Notes under the pieces: generated by a model | Databases searched by the model: none | What the model was told of the DNA's origin: nothing | What the model saw: the letters and a program-made list of their open reading frames with translations, nothing else | Part shown: positions 1-5,756 of the stretch, piece after piece | Layout of the letters: each line of letters opens with the position of its first letter | How positions within the stretch are numbered: position 1 is the stretch's first letter | Translations under genes and position numbers: made by a program | DNA from: Alphaproteobacteria bacterium | Lineage (GTDB): Bacteria; Pseudomonadota; Alphaproteobacteria; SP197 | NCBI GenBank assembly: GCA_022822575.1 | Contig: JAJEBJ010000066.1 | Location: 1-9,288, forward strand | Length of the DNA: 9,288 bases | Direction of reading: 5' to 3'

Positions 1-1
1 C

Positions 2-145
2 GTGGCTTGTGGCCATGCGGATCATGCGGACCTGAACGCGGCCCGCAACATCAGGCGTCGGGGACTGGCGCATCTGCACGGGGAGGGAGCGTTGCCGTCA
101 GGCACTCCGATGATCCGTGAAACGGATCGGAGGCTGGCAGCGTGA
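2..145 (+). CDS. tnpB: TnpB-type transposase/RNA-guided nuclease, C-terminal fragment (5' end outside window)
   Basis: Only the last 47 codons are present; the reading frame is open from base 2 to the TGA at 143-145. It reads VACGHADHADLNAARNI, the end of the TnpB zinc ribbon (the last Cys-Gly of a CxxCG pair; the base before the window permits a Cys codon) followed by the ADxNAARNI motif, whose Asp is the third RuvC catalytic residue in TnpB/IS1341 proteins. A short tail (GLAHLHGEGALPSGTP...) follows, as is common in the family. TnpB proteins are RNA-guided DNA nucleases encoded by IS200/IS605-type elements, with the guide RNA derived from the 3' end of the gene. Whether the element is complete, or a tnpA is present, cannot be seen. 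The stop overlaps the GTG start of the next gene (GTGA, 142-145). The family call is firm; the subgroup is not. Confidence 0.85.
   Translation: MACGHADHADLNAARNIRRRGLAHLHGEGALPSGTPMIRETDRRLAA
105..132 (+). repeat. Bulged hairpin at the 3' end of tnpB, overlapping the SD of the next gene
   Basis: CTCCG (105-109) and ATCCGT (113-118) pair with ACGGAT (122-127) and CGGAG (128-132). This gives 11 base pairs with a 3-nt bulge (ATG, 110-112) and a 3-nt GAA loop. The right arm contains most of GGAGG (129-133), the Shine-Dalgarno sequence of the gene starting at 142. IS200/IS605 right ends and the 3' part of TnpB guide RNAs typically carry imperfect hairpins, so this may be an element end or RNA scaffold hairpin. 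It could equally act as a translational lid on the downstream gene. The pairing is read directly; the role is inferred. Confidence 0.5.
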
Positions 146-750
146 GCCGTTCAGTCAACGACAAAAGTCCCTTTGAGCGTCTCTACACCAGGACCATGGA
201 TCTTGCTGCCAGCCGCCACGCGGTGTGGTGGCTGCTGGCGCTCGCTGTGGCCGAGGCCTCCTTCTTCCCGGTGCCCGTGGAGGCCCTGCTCCTGCCGATG
301 ATGTTTGCGACGCCCTCCAGGGCGTGGATCCTTGCGCTTCTCGCCACGATCGGGACCGTGCTGGGTGGTGTCACGGGCTACGCCGTCGGGCTGTTTCTCC
401 ACGATGCCGTCGCCTGGCCTCTGCTCGAGTTCTACGGTTACGCGGAGACCTACGCGGAGTATGCCGCCCTCTACAACGAGTGGGGAGCCTGGATCGTCTT
501 TGCCGGTGGCTTCACGCCAATTCCCTACAAGGTGGTGACCATTGCTTCCGGCGCCATGCATCTTGACATCTGGGTCTTTGTCGCCGCCTCCGCCGTCTCG
601 CGCGGCCTTCGGTTCGCCATCGAGGCGGCACTGCTGTCCTGGTTTGGCGTGCCGTTGCGGGGTCTCGTGGAACGTCATCTCACCCTGGCGGGACTGGCAA
701 TGCTGGTTGCGCTGGTGGCAGGTTTCGTCGCCATCAAGTGGTTCTTGTAG
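142..750 (+). CDS. YqaA/DedA-like (VTT/SNARE-associated domain) inner-membrane protein
   Basis: A 202-residue polytopic membrane protein. Hydrophobic segments lie at about 28-55, 60-87, 115-122, 140-170 and 181-202. The conserved core GGFTPIPYKVVTIASG (122-137) and the following SRGLRF (153-158) are typical of the YqaA branch of the DedA/VTT superfamily. Relatives are linked to lipid scrambling or transport and membrane homeostasis, but no specific substrate is known for this branch. The GTG start at 142 is chosen because GGAGG (129-133) lies 8 nt upstream and FERLYTRTMDLAA matches the usual family N-terminus; the ATG at 196 would remove part of that. The start and SD lie inside the end of tnpB, so expression may now depend on transcription through the transposon remnant. 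dsbB follows after 30 nt, probably in the same transcript. Confidence 0.85.
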   Translation: MSRSVNDKSPFERLYTRTMDLAASRHAVWWLLALAVAEASFFPVPVEALLLPMMFATPSRAWILALLATIGTVLGGVTGYAVGLFLHDAVAWPLLEFYGYAETYAEYAALYNEWGAWIVFAGGFTPIPYKVVTIASGAMHLDIWVFVAASAVSRGLRFAIEAALLSWFGVPLRGLVERHLTLAGLAMLVALVAGFVAIKWFL

Positions 751-780
751 GAGTCCCCGGAGCAGCTTCATACTCAGGGT

Positions 781-1284
781 ATGATGGCTGCCCTCTCTCC
801 CATGGCGGCATGGCAACGCCCCAGGTTGCTCGCCGGCCTGCTCGGCCTTGCCAGTGCCGCATGCCTCGCCACCGCCTTCTGGTTCCAGCATTTGGCAGGA
901 CTCGAGCCGTGCCCACTGTGCATCGACCAGCGCTGGGCCCACGGCGCATCCATTGCCGTTGCGGCCGTCTCGGTTGTCCTCATGACGCCGGGGCGTGCAG
1001 CGATCATGCTGGCGGGCCTTGCCCTTGCCTTCCTTGCCGGAACCGGTATCGCTGCGTGGCACGTCATGGTTGAATGGCACTGGGTGGCGTCGCCGGGGTG
1101 CAGCACACCGGAGTTCGGGGAGATGTCGATCGATTCCTTCCTCTCCATCGAGGTCGTGCCGTGCGACGAGGTCGCGTGGTCGATGGCGGGCATCTCCATG
1201 GCCGGATGGAACGCCATCGTTTCCCTCATGCTGGCAGCGGTCGCCATCACCGGCTGTCTGGCATCGTTGCGGAGACGCAGATGA
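781..1284 (+). CDS. dsbB: Disulfide bond formation protein B (DsbB family)
   Basis: A 167-residue inner-membrane quinone reductase that reoxidises the periplasmic thiol oxidase DsbA and passes the electrons to ubiquinone. Hydrophobic stretches at about 16-41, 55-69, 73-94 and 142-160 give the four-helix topology. The first redox pair is the CPLC motif (C44, C47) at the end of the first segment, followed by DQRWAHG; the second pair is C107 and C128 in the long periplasmic loop between the third and fourth segments. All four functional cysteines are therefore present and the length is normal. ATG at 781 is used; a second ATG follows at once (784), and 802 is a further candidate. No strong SD is visible, so the exact start is uncertain. 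The TGA overlaps the coq7 ATG (ATGA, 1281-1284), implying translational coupling. Confidence 0.93.
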   Translation: MMAALSPMAAWQRPRLLAGLLGLASAACLATAFWFQHLAGLEPCPLCIDQRWAHGASIAVAAVSVVLMTPGRAAIMLAGLALAFLAGTGIAAWHVMVEWHWVASPGCSTPEFGEMSIDSFLSIEVVPCDEVAWSMAGISMAGWNAIVSLMLAAVAITGCLASLRRRR

Positions 1285-1841
1285 CGAAAGGACGCCATAC
1301 CCGCGACGGACTCCTGCCCGGTGACGGTACGGTGCGTGACGCTGTTGATGCCATGATCCGGGTCGACCATGCCGGAGAATTTGGTGCGAAACGGATCTAT
1401 GACGGACAGCTGGCCGTGCTCGGTGCCACCAGAGCCGGCGAGGTCATTCGCCGCATGGCGGAGCAGGAACAGAAACACCTCGACCGTTTCGATGAACTGA
1501 TCGTCACGCGCAGGGTTCGGCCGACCGCGCTTTCACCGTTGTGGAATGTGGCGGGCTTTGCGCTTGGCGTCGGTTCCGCCCTGCTGGGCCCGCGCGCTGC
1601 GATGGCCTGCACCGAAGCCGTCGAGAGTGTCATCAGCGAACACTACGCCAGCCAGGCCCGGCGCCTGGGAGACGACGAGGCGGACCTCCGGGCCACCATC
1701 GAGGAGTTCCGCCAGGACGAGATGGCTCACCACGATACCGCCCTGGAGCACGGTGCCCGGGAGACACCTGCGCACGGTCTTTTCACCGGCGCCATCCGCC
1801 GAGGCACACGCCTTGCCATCCGTCTTTCCACAAGGCTGTGA
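1281..1841 (+). CDS. coq7: Di-iron 3-demethoxyubiquinol 3-hydroxylase COQ7 (ubiquinone biosynthesis)
   Basis: A 186-residue protein of the COQ7/Cat5 type, which hydroxylates 2-polyprenyl-3-methyl-6-methoxy-benzoquinol in ubiquinone synthesis, peripherally bound to the inner membrane. The ferritin-like di-iron ligands are all visible in the expected order: E33 (DHAGEFGAKRIY), E63 and H66 (EQEQKH), E115 (TEAVES), and E147 and H150 (DEMAHHD). The segment RVRPTALSPLWNVAGFALG and the C-terminal end RLAIRLSTRL also match the family closely, including the human protein. The ATG at 1281 is preferred over in-frame upstream starts because those run through dsbB and family similarity begins near DAMIRVDHAGE. 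Pairing with dsbB fits, since DsbB hands electrons to ubiquinone. The next gene is convergent, 31 nt away, with no convincing terminator between. Confidence 0.95.
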   Translation: MTKGRHTRDGLLPGDGTVRDAVDAMIRVDHAGEFGAKRIYDGQLAVLGATRAGEVIRRMAEQEQKHLDRFDELIVTRRVRPTALSPLWNVAGFALGVGSALLGPRAAMACTEAVESVISEHYASQARRLGDDEADLRATIEEFRQDEMAHHDTALEHGARETPAHGLFTGAIRRGTRLAIRLSTRL

Positions 1842-1872
1842 CAGGTCACCACTGCCAAAGGGCGAGCTGGTT

Positions 1873-2490
1873 TCAGTCCGAGACGAGTTCGCTGTCCCAG
1901 TAGAGGTAGTCGCGCCAGTGTTCGTGAAGAAAGTTTGGCGGAAAGGACTGTCCGTTGCGGCGCAGTTGGAAGGTCGTCGGAGGAGCCGGTCTGGTGAGAG
2001 GGAACATCCGCGCCTCGCCCGGCATCCTGTTGCCCTTCGTCATGTTGCATGACCGGCAGGCCGTGACGACATTGCTCCAGGTAGCGCGACCGCCTCGCGA
2101 GCGGGGGATCACATGATCGAATGTGAGTTCACGGGTCTCGAAGCGCAACCCGCAGTACTGACACGAGAACCGGTCGCGCAGGAACACGTTGAACCGGGTG
2201 AATGCCGGACGCTTGTTGATCGGAATGTAATTGCGCAGGGCAATGACGCTGGGAAGCCGCATCTCGAAAGACGGCGAGCGGACAGTGAGATCATAGGCAC
2301 TCACGGTCTCCACGCGATCGAGAAACACCGCCTTGACCGCCTCCTGCCACGGCCAGACCGATAGCGGGAAGTAGCTCAGCGGCTTGTAGTCCGCATTGAG
2401 GACCAGAGCCGGACATGTCTGGAGCGATACCACTGGCAGTGTTTCCGGGGGCGAGAAATCCAAAATATTGGCGTCTTTCGCCGGCATCAT
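1873..2490 (-). CDS. HNH endonuclease family protein
   Basis: A 205-residue protein with a zinc-stabilised HNH (beta-beta-alpha metal) nuclease module in its centre. The first zinc pair is CQYC (C110, C113), followed by TFDHVIPRSRGG with D125 and H126, then WSNVVTAC (N140, C145) and the second zinc Cys C148 with N149 (CRSCN). This is a full HNH motif. The flanking regions, AVKAVFLDRVETVSAYD, RSPSFEMRLPSVIAL and the C-terminal FPPNFLHEHWRDYLYWDSEL, are those of a conserved chromosomal HNH protein I recall from alphaproteobacteria, whose physiological role is not established. No restriction or phage partner lies nearby, so a housekeeping DNA-processing role is more likely than a defence role. 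Two adjacent ATGs (2490, 2487) are possible starts; no clear SD is seen. It is convergent with coq7 and divergent from the CoA-transferase gene. Confidence 0.9.
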   Translation of the reverse strand: MMPAKDANILDFSPPETLPVVSLQTCPALVLNADYKPLSYFPLSVWPWQEAVKAVFLDRVETVSAYDLTVRSPSFEMRLPSVIALRNYIPINKRPAFTRFNVFLRDRFSCQYCGLRFETRELTFDHVIPRSRGGRATWSNVVTACRSCNMTKGNRMPGEARMFPLTRPAPPTTFQLRRNGQSFPPNFLHEHWRDYLYWDSELVSD

Positions 2491-2571
2491 AGCGGCTGAC
2501 GGCCAGATGTTAACCCTCGGGATCGCGTTCCCTTGCGGCCACGTGAAGATGGAGTTGTCTTGTCACGGGCC

Positions 2572-2590
2572 ATGGACTCATTCTGTCCAT
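2572..2590. repeat. Palindrome ATGGAC-N7-GTCCAT in divergent intergenic region
   Basis: ATGGAC (2572-2577) and GTCCAT (2585-2590) form a perfect inverted repeat with a 7-nt spacer, between the divergent HNH and CoA-transferase genes. A second palindrome of the same 6-7-6 geometry is centred 36 bp downstream. It could be an operator for a dimeric regulator of the CoA-transferase gene, but no regulator gene is adjacent in this window. Confidence 0.35.
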
Positions 2591-2607
2591 CCATCATATC
2601 AGTTTCG

Positions 2608-2626
2608 TGACCCCGATTCCGGGTCA
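2608..2626. repeat. Palindrome TGACCC-N7-GGGTCA upstream of the CoA-transferase gene
   Basis: TGACCC (2608-2613) and GGGTCA (2621-2626) form a perfect inverted repeat with a 7-nt spacer, ending 24 nt before the ATG at 2651. This position suits a repressor site near the transcription start or a small leader hairpin. The half-site differs from that of the neighbouring palindrome at 2572-2590, so the two need not bind the same protein. Confidence 0.35.
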
Positions 2627-2650
2627 TGCAACGACAAGGGGAAGAGGCGG

Positions 2651-3874
2651 ATGGCCCTGGCACTCGACGGCATTGTGGTTCTCGATCTTTCGCGCATTCT
2701 TGCCGGTCCCTGGTGCACCCAGATCCTTGCCGATCTCGGGGCGACCGTGATCAAGGTCGAACGGCCAGGAACCGGTGATGACACCCGTACATGGGGCCCA
2801 CCCTACCTGAAGGATGGTGACGGCGAAGACACCTCGGAGGCGGCCTACTACCTTGCGGCCAACCGCGGCAAGCAGTCGCTGACGCTCAACATCGCAACGC
2901 CTCAGGGCAAGGCGATCGCCCGCGAACTCGCCGCCAGGGCCGATGTCCTGGTCGAGAACTACAAGGTGGGCGGTCTCGAAAAGTACGGTCTCGACTATGC
3001 CAGTCTTCGCTCCCTCAATCCCGGGCTCATCTACTGTTCGATCACCGGCTTCGGACAGTCCGGTCCCTATGCGGCACGGGCCGGTTACGACTTCGTCATC
3101 CAGGGCCTGTGCGGTTTCATGTCGATCACCGGGGAACGCGATGACCTGCCGGGTGGAGGACCGCAAAAGGCGGGTATCGCCGTTACCGACCTGACCACCG
3201 GTCTTTACAGCGCCATCGCCATTCTTGCCGCCCTCAATCACCGTCATGCGACCGGTGAGGGGCAGTACATCGACATGGCGCTGTCCGATTGCGCCGTGGC
3301 GCTCATGGCCAACATGAACATGAACTATCTGACCACGGGCATCGCGCCGAAGCGTTACGGCAACGCCCATCCGAACCTGCTGCCCTACCAGGTGTTCGAC
3401 ACCGCTGACGATCCCATCATCATCGCCATCGGCAACGATACGCAGTTCCGCCGCTGGTGCGATCTCGCCGACGCGCCGGAACTGGCCGATGACGAACGCT
3501 TTGCCACCAATCCGGCTCGCGTCCGTCATCGCGAACTCCTGGTGGCAAAGGTCGTCGAACTGATGAAGCGCCGCCCCCGTTCCTGGTGGGTCGAGCACCT
3601 GGAGAGAGAGGGCATTCCCTGTGGCGTGGTGAACAACTTCCGGCAGGTCTACGAGGACCCGCACATCCAGGCGCGGAGCATGAAGTTCGAGATGGACCAT
3701 CCGCTCGCCGGCACGATTCCCCTGGTCCGAAGTCCGGTCAATCTCGAGGGCTCGCCTCCCGCCTATCAGCGCCCGCCGCCGCTTCTGGGCGAGCACACCC
3801 GGACAGTTCTCGCCAATCTGCTTGGCAAGTCCGACGAGGAAATCGCCGAACTGGAGGCCGACGGGGTCGTCTAG
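2651..3874 (+). CDS. Family III CoA-transferase (CaiB/BaiF), closest in look to SUGCT-type dicarboxylate CoA-transferases
   Basis: A 407-residue cytoplasmic class III CoA-transferase, which moves CoA between carboxylic acids through an Asp-bound mixed anhydride/thioester. The N-terminal LDGIVVLDLSRILAGPWCTQ and ADLGATVIKVERPGTGDDTR are signature sequences. The catalytic Asp is D180 in GIAVTDLTTGLYSA, followed by ALNHRHATGEGQYIDMAL. The C-terminal RPPPLLGEHT completes the fold and the length is normal. Remembered sequence of the human succinyl-CoA:glutarate CoA-transferase (SUGCT) shares runs such as ERPG.GDDTRTWGPP and YCSITG.GQ, so a dicarboxylate substrate is plausible, but substrate cannot be fixed within this family. 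ATG 2651 is preceded by a purine-rich AAGGGGAAGAGG (2636-2647); in-frame extension upstream has no family similarity. No acyl-CoA dehydrogenase or regulator lies next to it. Confidence 0.9.
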   Translation: MALALDGIVVLDLSRILAGPWCTQILADLGATVIKVERPGTGDDTRTWGPPYLKDGDGEDTSEAAYYLAANRGKQSLTLNIATPQGKAIARELAARADVLVENYKVGGLEKYGLDYASLRSLNPGLIYCSITGFGQSGPYAARAGYDFVIQGLCGFMSITGERDDLPGGGPQKAGIAVTDLTTGLYSAIAILAALNHRHATGEGQYIDMALSDCAVALMANMNMNYLTTGIAPKRYGNAHPNLLPYQVFDTADDPIIIAIGNDTQFRRWCDLADAPELADDERFATNPARVRHRELLVAKVVELMKRRPRSWWVEHLEREGIPCGVVNNFRQVYEDPHIQARSMKFEMDHPLAGTIPLVRSPVNLEGSPPAYQRPPPLLGEHTRTVLANLLGKSDEEIAELEADGVV

Positions 3875-3884
3875 CGGCCCCGTC
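3860..3884. terminator. Shared hairpin between convergent genes, no T-tract
   Basis: GACGGGGTCG (3860-3869) pairs with CGGCCCCGTC (3875-3884) around a 5-nt loop TCTAG; nine Watson-Crick pairs and one G-U. It contains the stop of the CoA-transferase gene (loop) and most of the stop of the convergent esterase gene (3883-3885). The hairpin would form in either transcript, so a bidirectional transcription barrier is likely. Neither side has a T-run, so it is not a canonical intrinsic terminator. Confidence 0.45.
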
Positions 3885-4563
3885 AGCTGCTGGCGAAGGC
3901 GTTCTTCAGGAAGAGGGCGGCAAAGCCCAGGGATTCGGGATCGATACCGTGTCCGATACCCTGGCAGACATGCCACTGGACGGGTACGTCGTGCCGGCCG
4001 AGTGCGTCGACCGCGCTGTGCAGCATGGCGAAGGGAACCACCTCGTCGGCATCGCCGTGACACAGGAAGACCGGCGGCCGGCTGACGATCTCCCGGCCAA
4101 GGCTCTCTTCCTCGATCAGCATGCCGGAAAACCCCGCCACGGCAGCGACCGGTCGCCGTCGACGCAACGCCACATGGAGCGCCATCATGCAGCCTTGGCT
4201 GAATCCCAGAAAGGCAAGGGCCTTCTCGTCGAGGCCGAGGCGTTCGAGTTCCGAATCGACCCAGGCGTTGATCATGTCGCAGGCCCGGTCGATCCCTTCT
4301 CGCGCGCGTTCGGGGCGCCGCTCCATCAGGGAGTACCACTGGCGACCGGCTGGGTTCTGCTCACACGGGTCGGGAGCATCGGGGCTGCTGATCCGGGCCT
4401 GGGGAAGGACTGACTGCAGAGGCCCGGCAAGACCGATCAGGTCGTTGCCGTTGGCGCCCCAGCCATGCAGCAGCACGACAAGCTGGCGTGCATTTCCCTT
4501 TCGGGGCGGCACGGCCGGTCCGGACAAGGGCATGGCGGTCAACTCCCCAGCCGATGTGGTCAT
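3883..4563 (-). CDS. Alpha/beta hydrolase, phospholipase/carboxylesterase family
   Basis: A 226-residue serine hydrolase of the small phospholipase/carboxylesterase (acyl-protein thioesterase-like) family. The fold begins at LVVLLHGWGANGNDL (28-42), with the oxyanion-hole HGWG. The nucleophile is S122 in GFSQG, the acid is D173 in CHGDADEVVPF, and the base is H205 in GIGHGID; the triad order and spacing are normal. No signal peptide is evident, so it is probably cytoplasmic, acting on short-chain esters or acyl-thioesters; the natural substrate is unknown. ATG 4563 is used; the second Met (codon 11, 4533) is a reasonable alternative because family similarity begins after about residue 25 and no strong SD is visible. 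It runs toward the CoA-transferase gene, 8 nt away, and is divergent from gluQ. Confidence 0.92.
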   Translation of the reverse strand: MTTSAGELTAMPLSGPAVPPRKGNARQLVVLLHGWGANGNDLIGLAGPLQSVLPQARISSPDAPDPCEQNPAGRQWYSLMERRPERAREGIDRACDMINAWVDSELERLGLDEKALAFLGFSQGCMMALHVALRRRRPVAAVAGFSGMLIEEESLGREIVSRPPVFLCHGDADEVVPFAMLHSAVDALGRHDVPVQWHVCQGIGHGIDPESLGFAALFLKNAFASS

Positions 4564-4569
4564 CTCGCG

Positions 4570-4583
4570 CAGGATCGATCCTG
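4570..4583. repeat. 14-bp perfect palindrome in esterase/gluQ divergent spacer
   Basis: CAGGATCGATCCTG is its own reverse complement over 14 bases. It lies 7 nt upstream of the esterase ATG and 69 nt upstream of the gluQ ATG. It could be a regulator site, or a small hairpin in the esterase leader that covers AGGA-type ribosome-binding sequence. No function is demonstrated. Confidence 0.35.
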
Positions 4584-4652
4584 ACCCTTGTCTTTGTCCA
4601 GACCTTCCATGGAGGCGCGGAAACTGTATCGTTGATAAGAGAGAATTCGCCC

Positions 4653-5492
4653 ATGTCCGTCATTGTCACGCGTTTCGCGCCCTCTCCCACCGGGTTGCTG
4701 CACATCGGCCACGTCTTCTCGGCACTCGAGGGCTGGCACCTGGCCCGCGACCACGGAGGACGATTTCTCCTGCGCATCGAGGATATCGACCGGGCACGCT
4801 GCCGTGACACGTTCGAGCAGGCCATCCTGGAGGACCTCGCCTGGCTCGGCATCGACTGGGACGAGGGGGTCCGGCGCCAGTCGGACCATCTTGCAGACTA
4901 TGCCTCGGCGCTTGCCGAACTGAGGGCGCGCCGGCTCGTCTACCCGTGTTTCTGCACGCGCCGCCAGATCGCCCGCGAGGTTGAACTGGCGCAAACAGCG
5001 CCCCATGGCCCGCTGGGCCTCATCTATCCCGGAACCTGTCGCACGCTCGCCGCTGCCGAGGTCGAGGCAAGACTGGAGGCCGGCGACCATCACGCCTGGC
5101 GGCTCGATGTCACCAGGGCCATGGAAGAGACGGGCCCGTTGGCGTGGCGCACGCTCGATGGCAGCACGATCCCGGTCGATACGGGAATAGCCGGTGACGT
5201 GGTTCTGGCGCGCAAGGATATTCCGACCAGCTACCACCTTGCCGCCACACATGACGATCATGTCCAGGGCGTGACGGTGGTCACGCGGGGGTGCGATCTC
5301 GCTCCCGCCACTCATGTCCACTGCCTGATCCGCCGGCTCATGGGCTGGAAGGAACCTCTCCATCACCACCACCGCCTGCTTGTCGGAGAGGACGGCCGGC
5401 GTCATGCCAAGCGTGATCGCTCGGTAACGGTCCGGTCGTTGCGGGAAGCGGGACTCACACCCGAAGACGTGCTCGCCATGGCACGGCCATGA
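4653..5492 (+). CDS. gluQ: Glutamyl-Q tRNA(Asp) synthetase
   Basis: A 279-residue truncated paralogue of glutamyl-tRNA synthetase that attaches glutamate to the queuosine base at position 34 of tRNA(Asp), in the cytoplasm. The class I HIGH motif is exact (HIGH, 17-20, within RFAPSPTGLLHIGH), followed by FLLRIEDIDRAR. A KMSKS-like loop appears as KRDRS (253-257). The zinc-binding set typical of GluQ is present as C99, C101, Y125 and C129 (CFC ... YPGTC). The protein ends directly after the catalytic domain, so it lacks the anticodon-binding domain of true GltX and has the length expected of GluQ. ATG 4653 is selected because similarity begins at once (TRFAPSPTG) and AAGAGAGA (4637-4644) lies 8 nt upstream. 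No queuosine biosynthesis gene is adjacent. Confidence 0.95.
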   Translation: MSVIVTRFAPSPTGLLHIGHVFSALEGWHLARDHGGRFLLRIEDIDRARCRDTFEQAILEDLAWLGIDWDEGVRRQSDHLADYASALAELRARRLVYPCFCTRRQIAREVELAQTAPHGPLGLIYPGTCRTLAAAEVEARLEAGDHHAWRLDVTRAMEETGPLAWRTLDGSTIPVDTGIAGDVVLARKDIPTSYHLAATHDDHVQGVTVVTRGCDLAPATHVHCLIRRLMGWKEPLHHHHRLLVGEDGRRHAKRDRSVTVRSLREAGLTPEDVLAMARP

Positions 5493-5523
5493 TGACCCCG
5501 CGGTCAGTCGACCAAGTGACGGA

Positions 5524-5539
5524 GCCCTTTCGAAAGGGC
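5524..5539. repeat. 16-bp perfect palindrome downstream of gluQ
   Basis: GCCCTTTCGAAAGGGC is perfectly self-complementary over 16 bases, starting 32 nt after the gluQ stop. In RNA it makes a 6-bp stem with a UCGA loop in both directions. It has no adjoining T-tract. It may help end the gluQ transcript, or be a protein site upstream of the ureohydrolase gene. It also lies just beyond the recognisable end of the SRAP gene remnant. Confidence 0.4.
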
Positions 5540-5565
5540 AGCGCCAGGCGGTCCGGTCCGGTCGC

Positions 5566-5700
5566 GTCCGCCCTCGTCCAGAGGCCGGCGAACACGAACG
5601 GTGTCTCGTGGAGGCGGTGAATGCGGAAAGCATGCCTCGAGGGTTTCTGACACTCGCAGGACCCGTCGGCCGGAATCGCACAGCGGCGATGGCGCCGCCA
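5566..5700 (-). pseudogene. Remnant of an SRAP-domain gene (YedK/HMCES family)
   Basis: Read on the minus strand from 5700, the sequence gives WRRHRRCAIPADGSCECQ, then RHAFRIHRLHETPFVFAGLW. This matches the central SRAP segment known as RRCLVPADGFYEWQ ... Q.YRI ... PFAFAGLW, in the right order and spacing. SRAP proteins crosslink to abasic sites in single-stranded DNA through a Cys at position 2. Here the N-terminal half with that Cys, and everything after FAGLW (including the later catalytic His region), are missing. The conserved aromatic F-Y-E-W run has become S-C-E-C. The open frame continues on both sides without recognisable domain sequence, so this is a decayed internal fragment rather than a functional small gene. 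It fills most of the spacer between gluQ and the ureohydrolase gene. Confidence 0.6.
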
Positions 5701-5756
5701 GGGCTGATCGGGGAGTATCTGCCGCACGTGCCCCATCAGAGAGGAAAGGACCTGCC

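Noticed and set aside
1074..1280. N-terminal extension of COQ7 from 1074
   Set aside because: It lies wholly inside dsbB in another frame; the ATG at 1281 gives the usual COQ7 length and an ATGA junction.
1873..2490. HNH endonuclease considered as part of a defence or homing system
   Set aside because: No intron, intein, toxin, methylase or phage gene is adjacent, and its flanking sequence matches a chromosomal family I recall as widespread in alphaproteobacteria.
2624..4339. 571-codon minus-strand open frame across the CoA-transferase gene
   Set aside because: It is antisense to a well-conserved CoA-transferase and in a different frame from the esterase; its translation shows no domain.
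5493..5506. TGACC-CCGC-GGTCA inverted repeat after the gluQ stop, resembling the TGACCC half-site at 2608-2626
   Set aside because: The spacer length differs (4 against 7) and the arms are only 5 bp; the similarity is within chance.
5601..5756. N-terminal extension of the ureohydrolase from an upstream in-frame ATG (5601)
   Set aside because: The extension is Arg/Ser/Gly-rich without family similarity and overlaps the SRAP remnant; the ATG at 5757 has a strong SD and normal family length.
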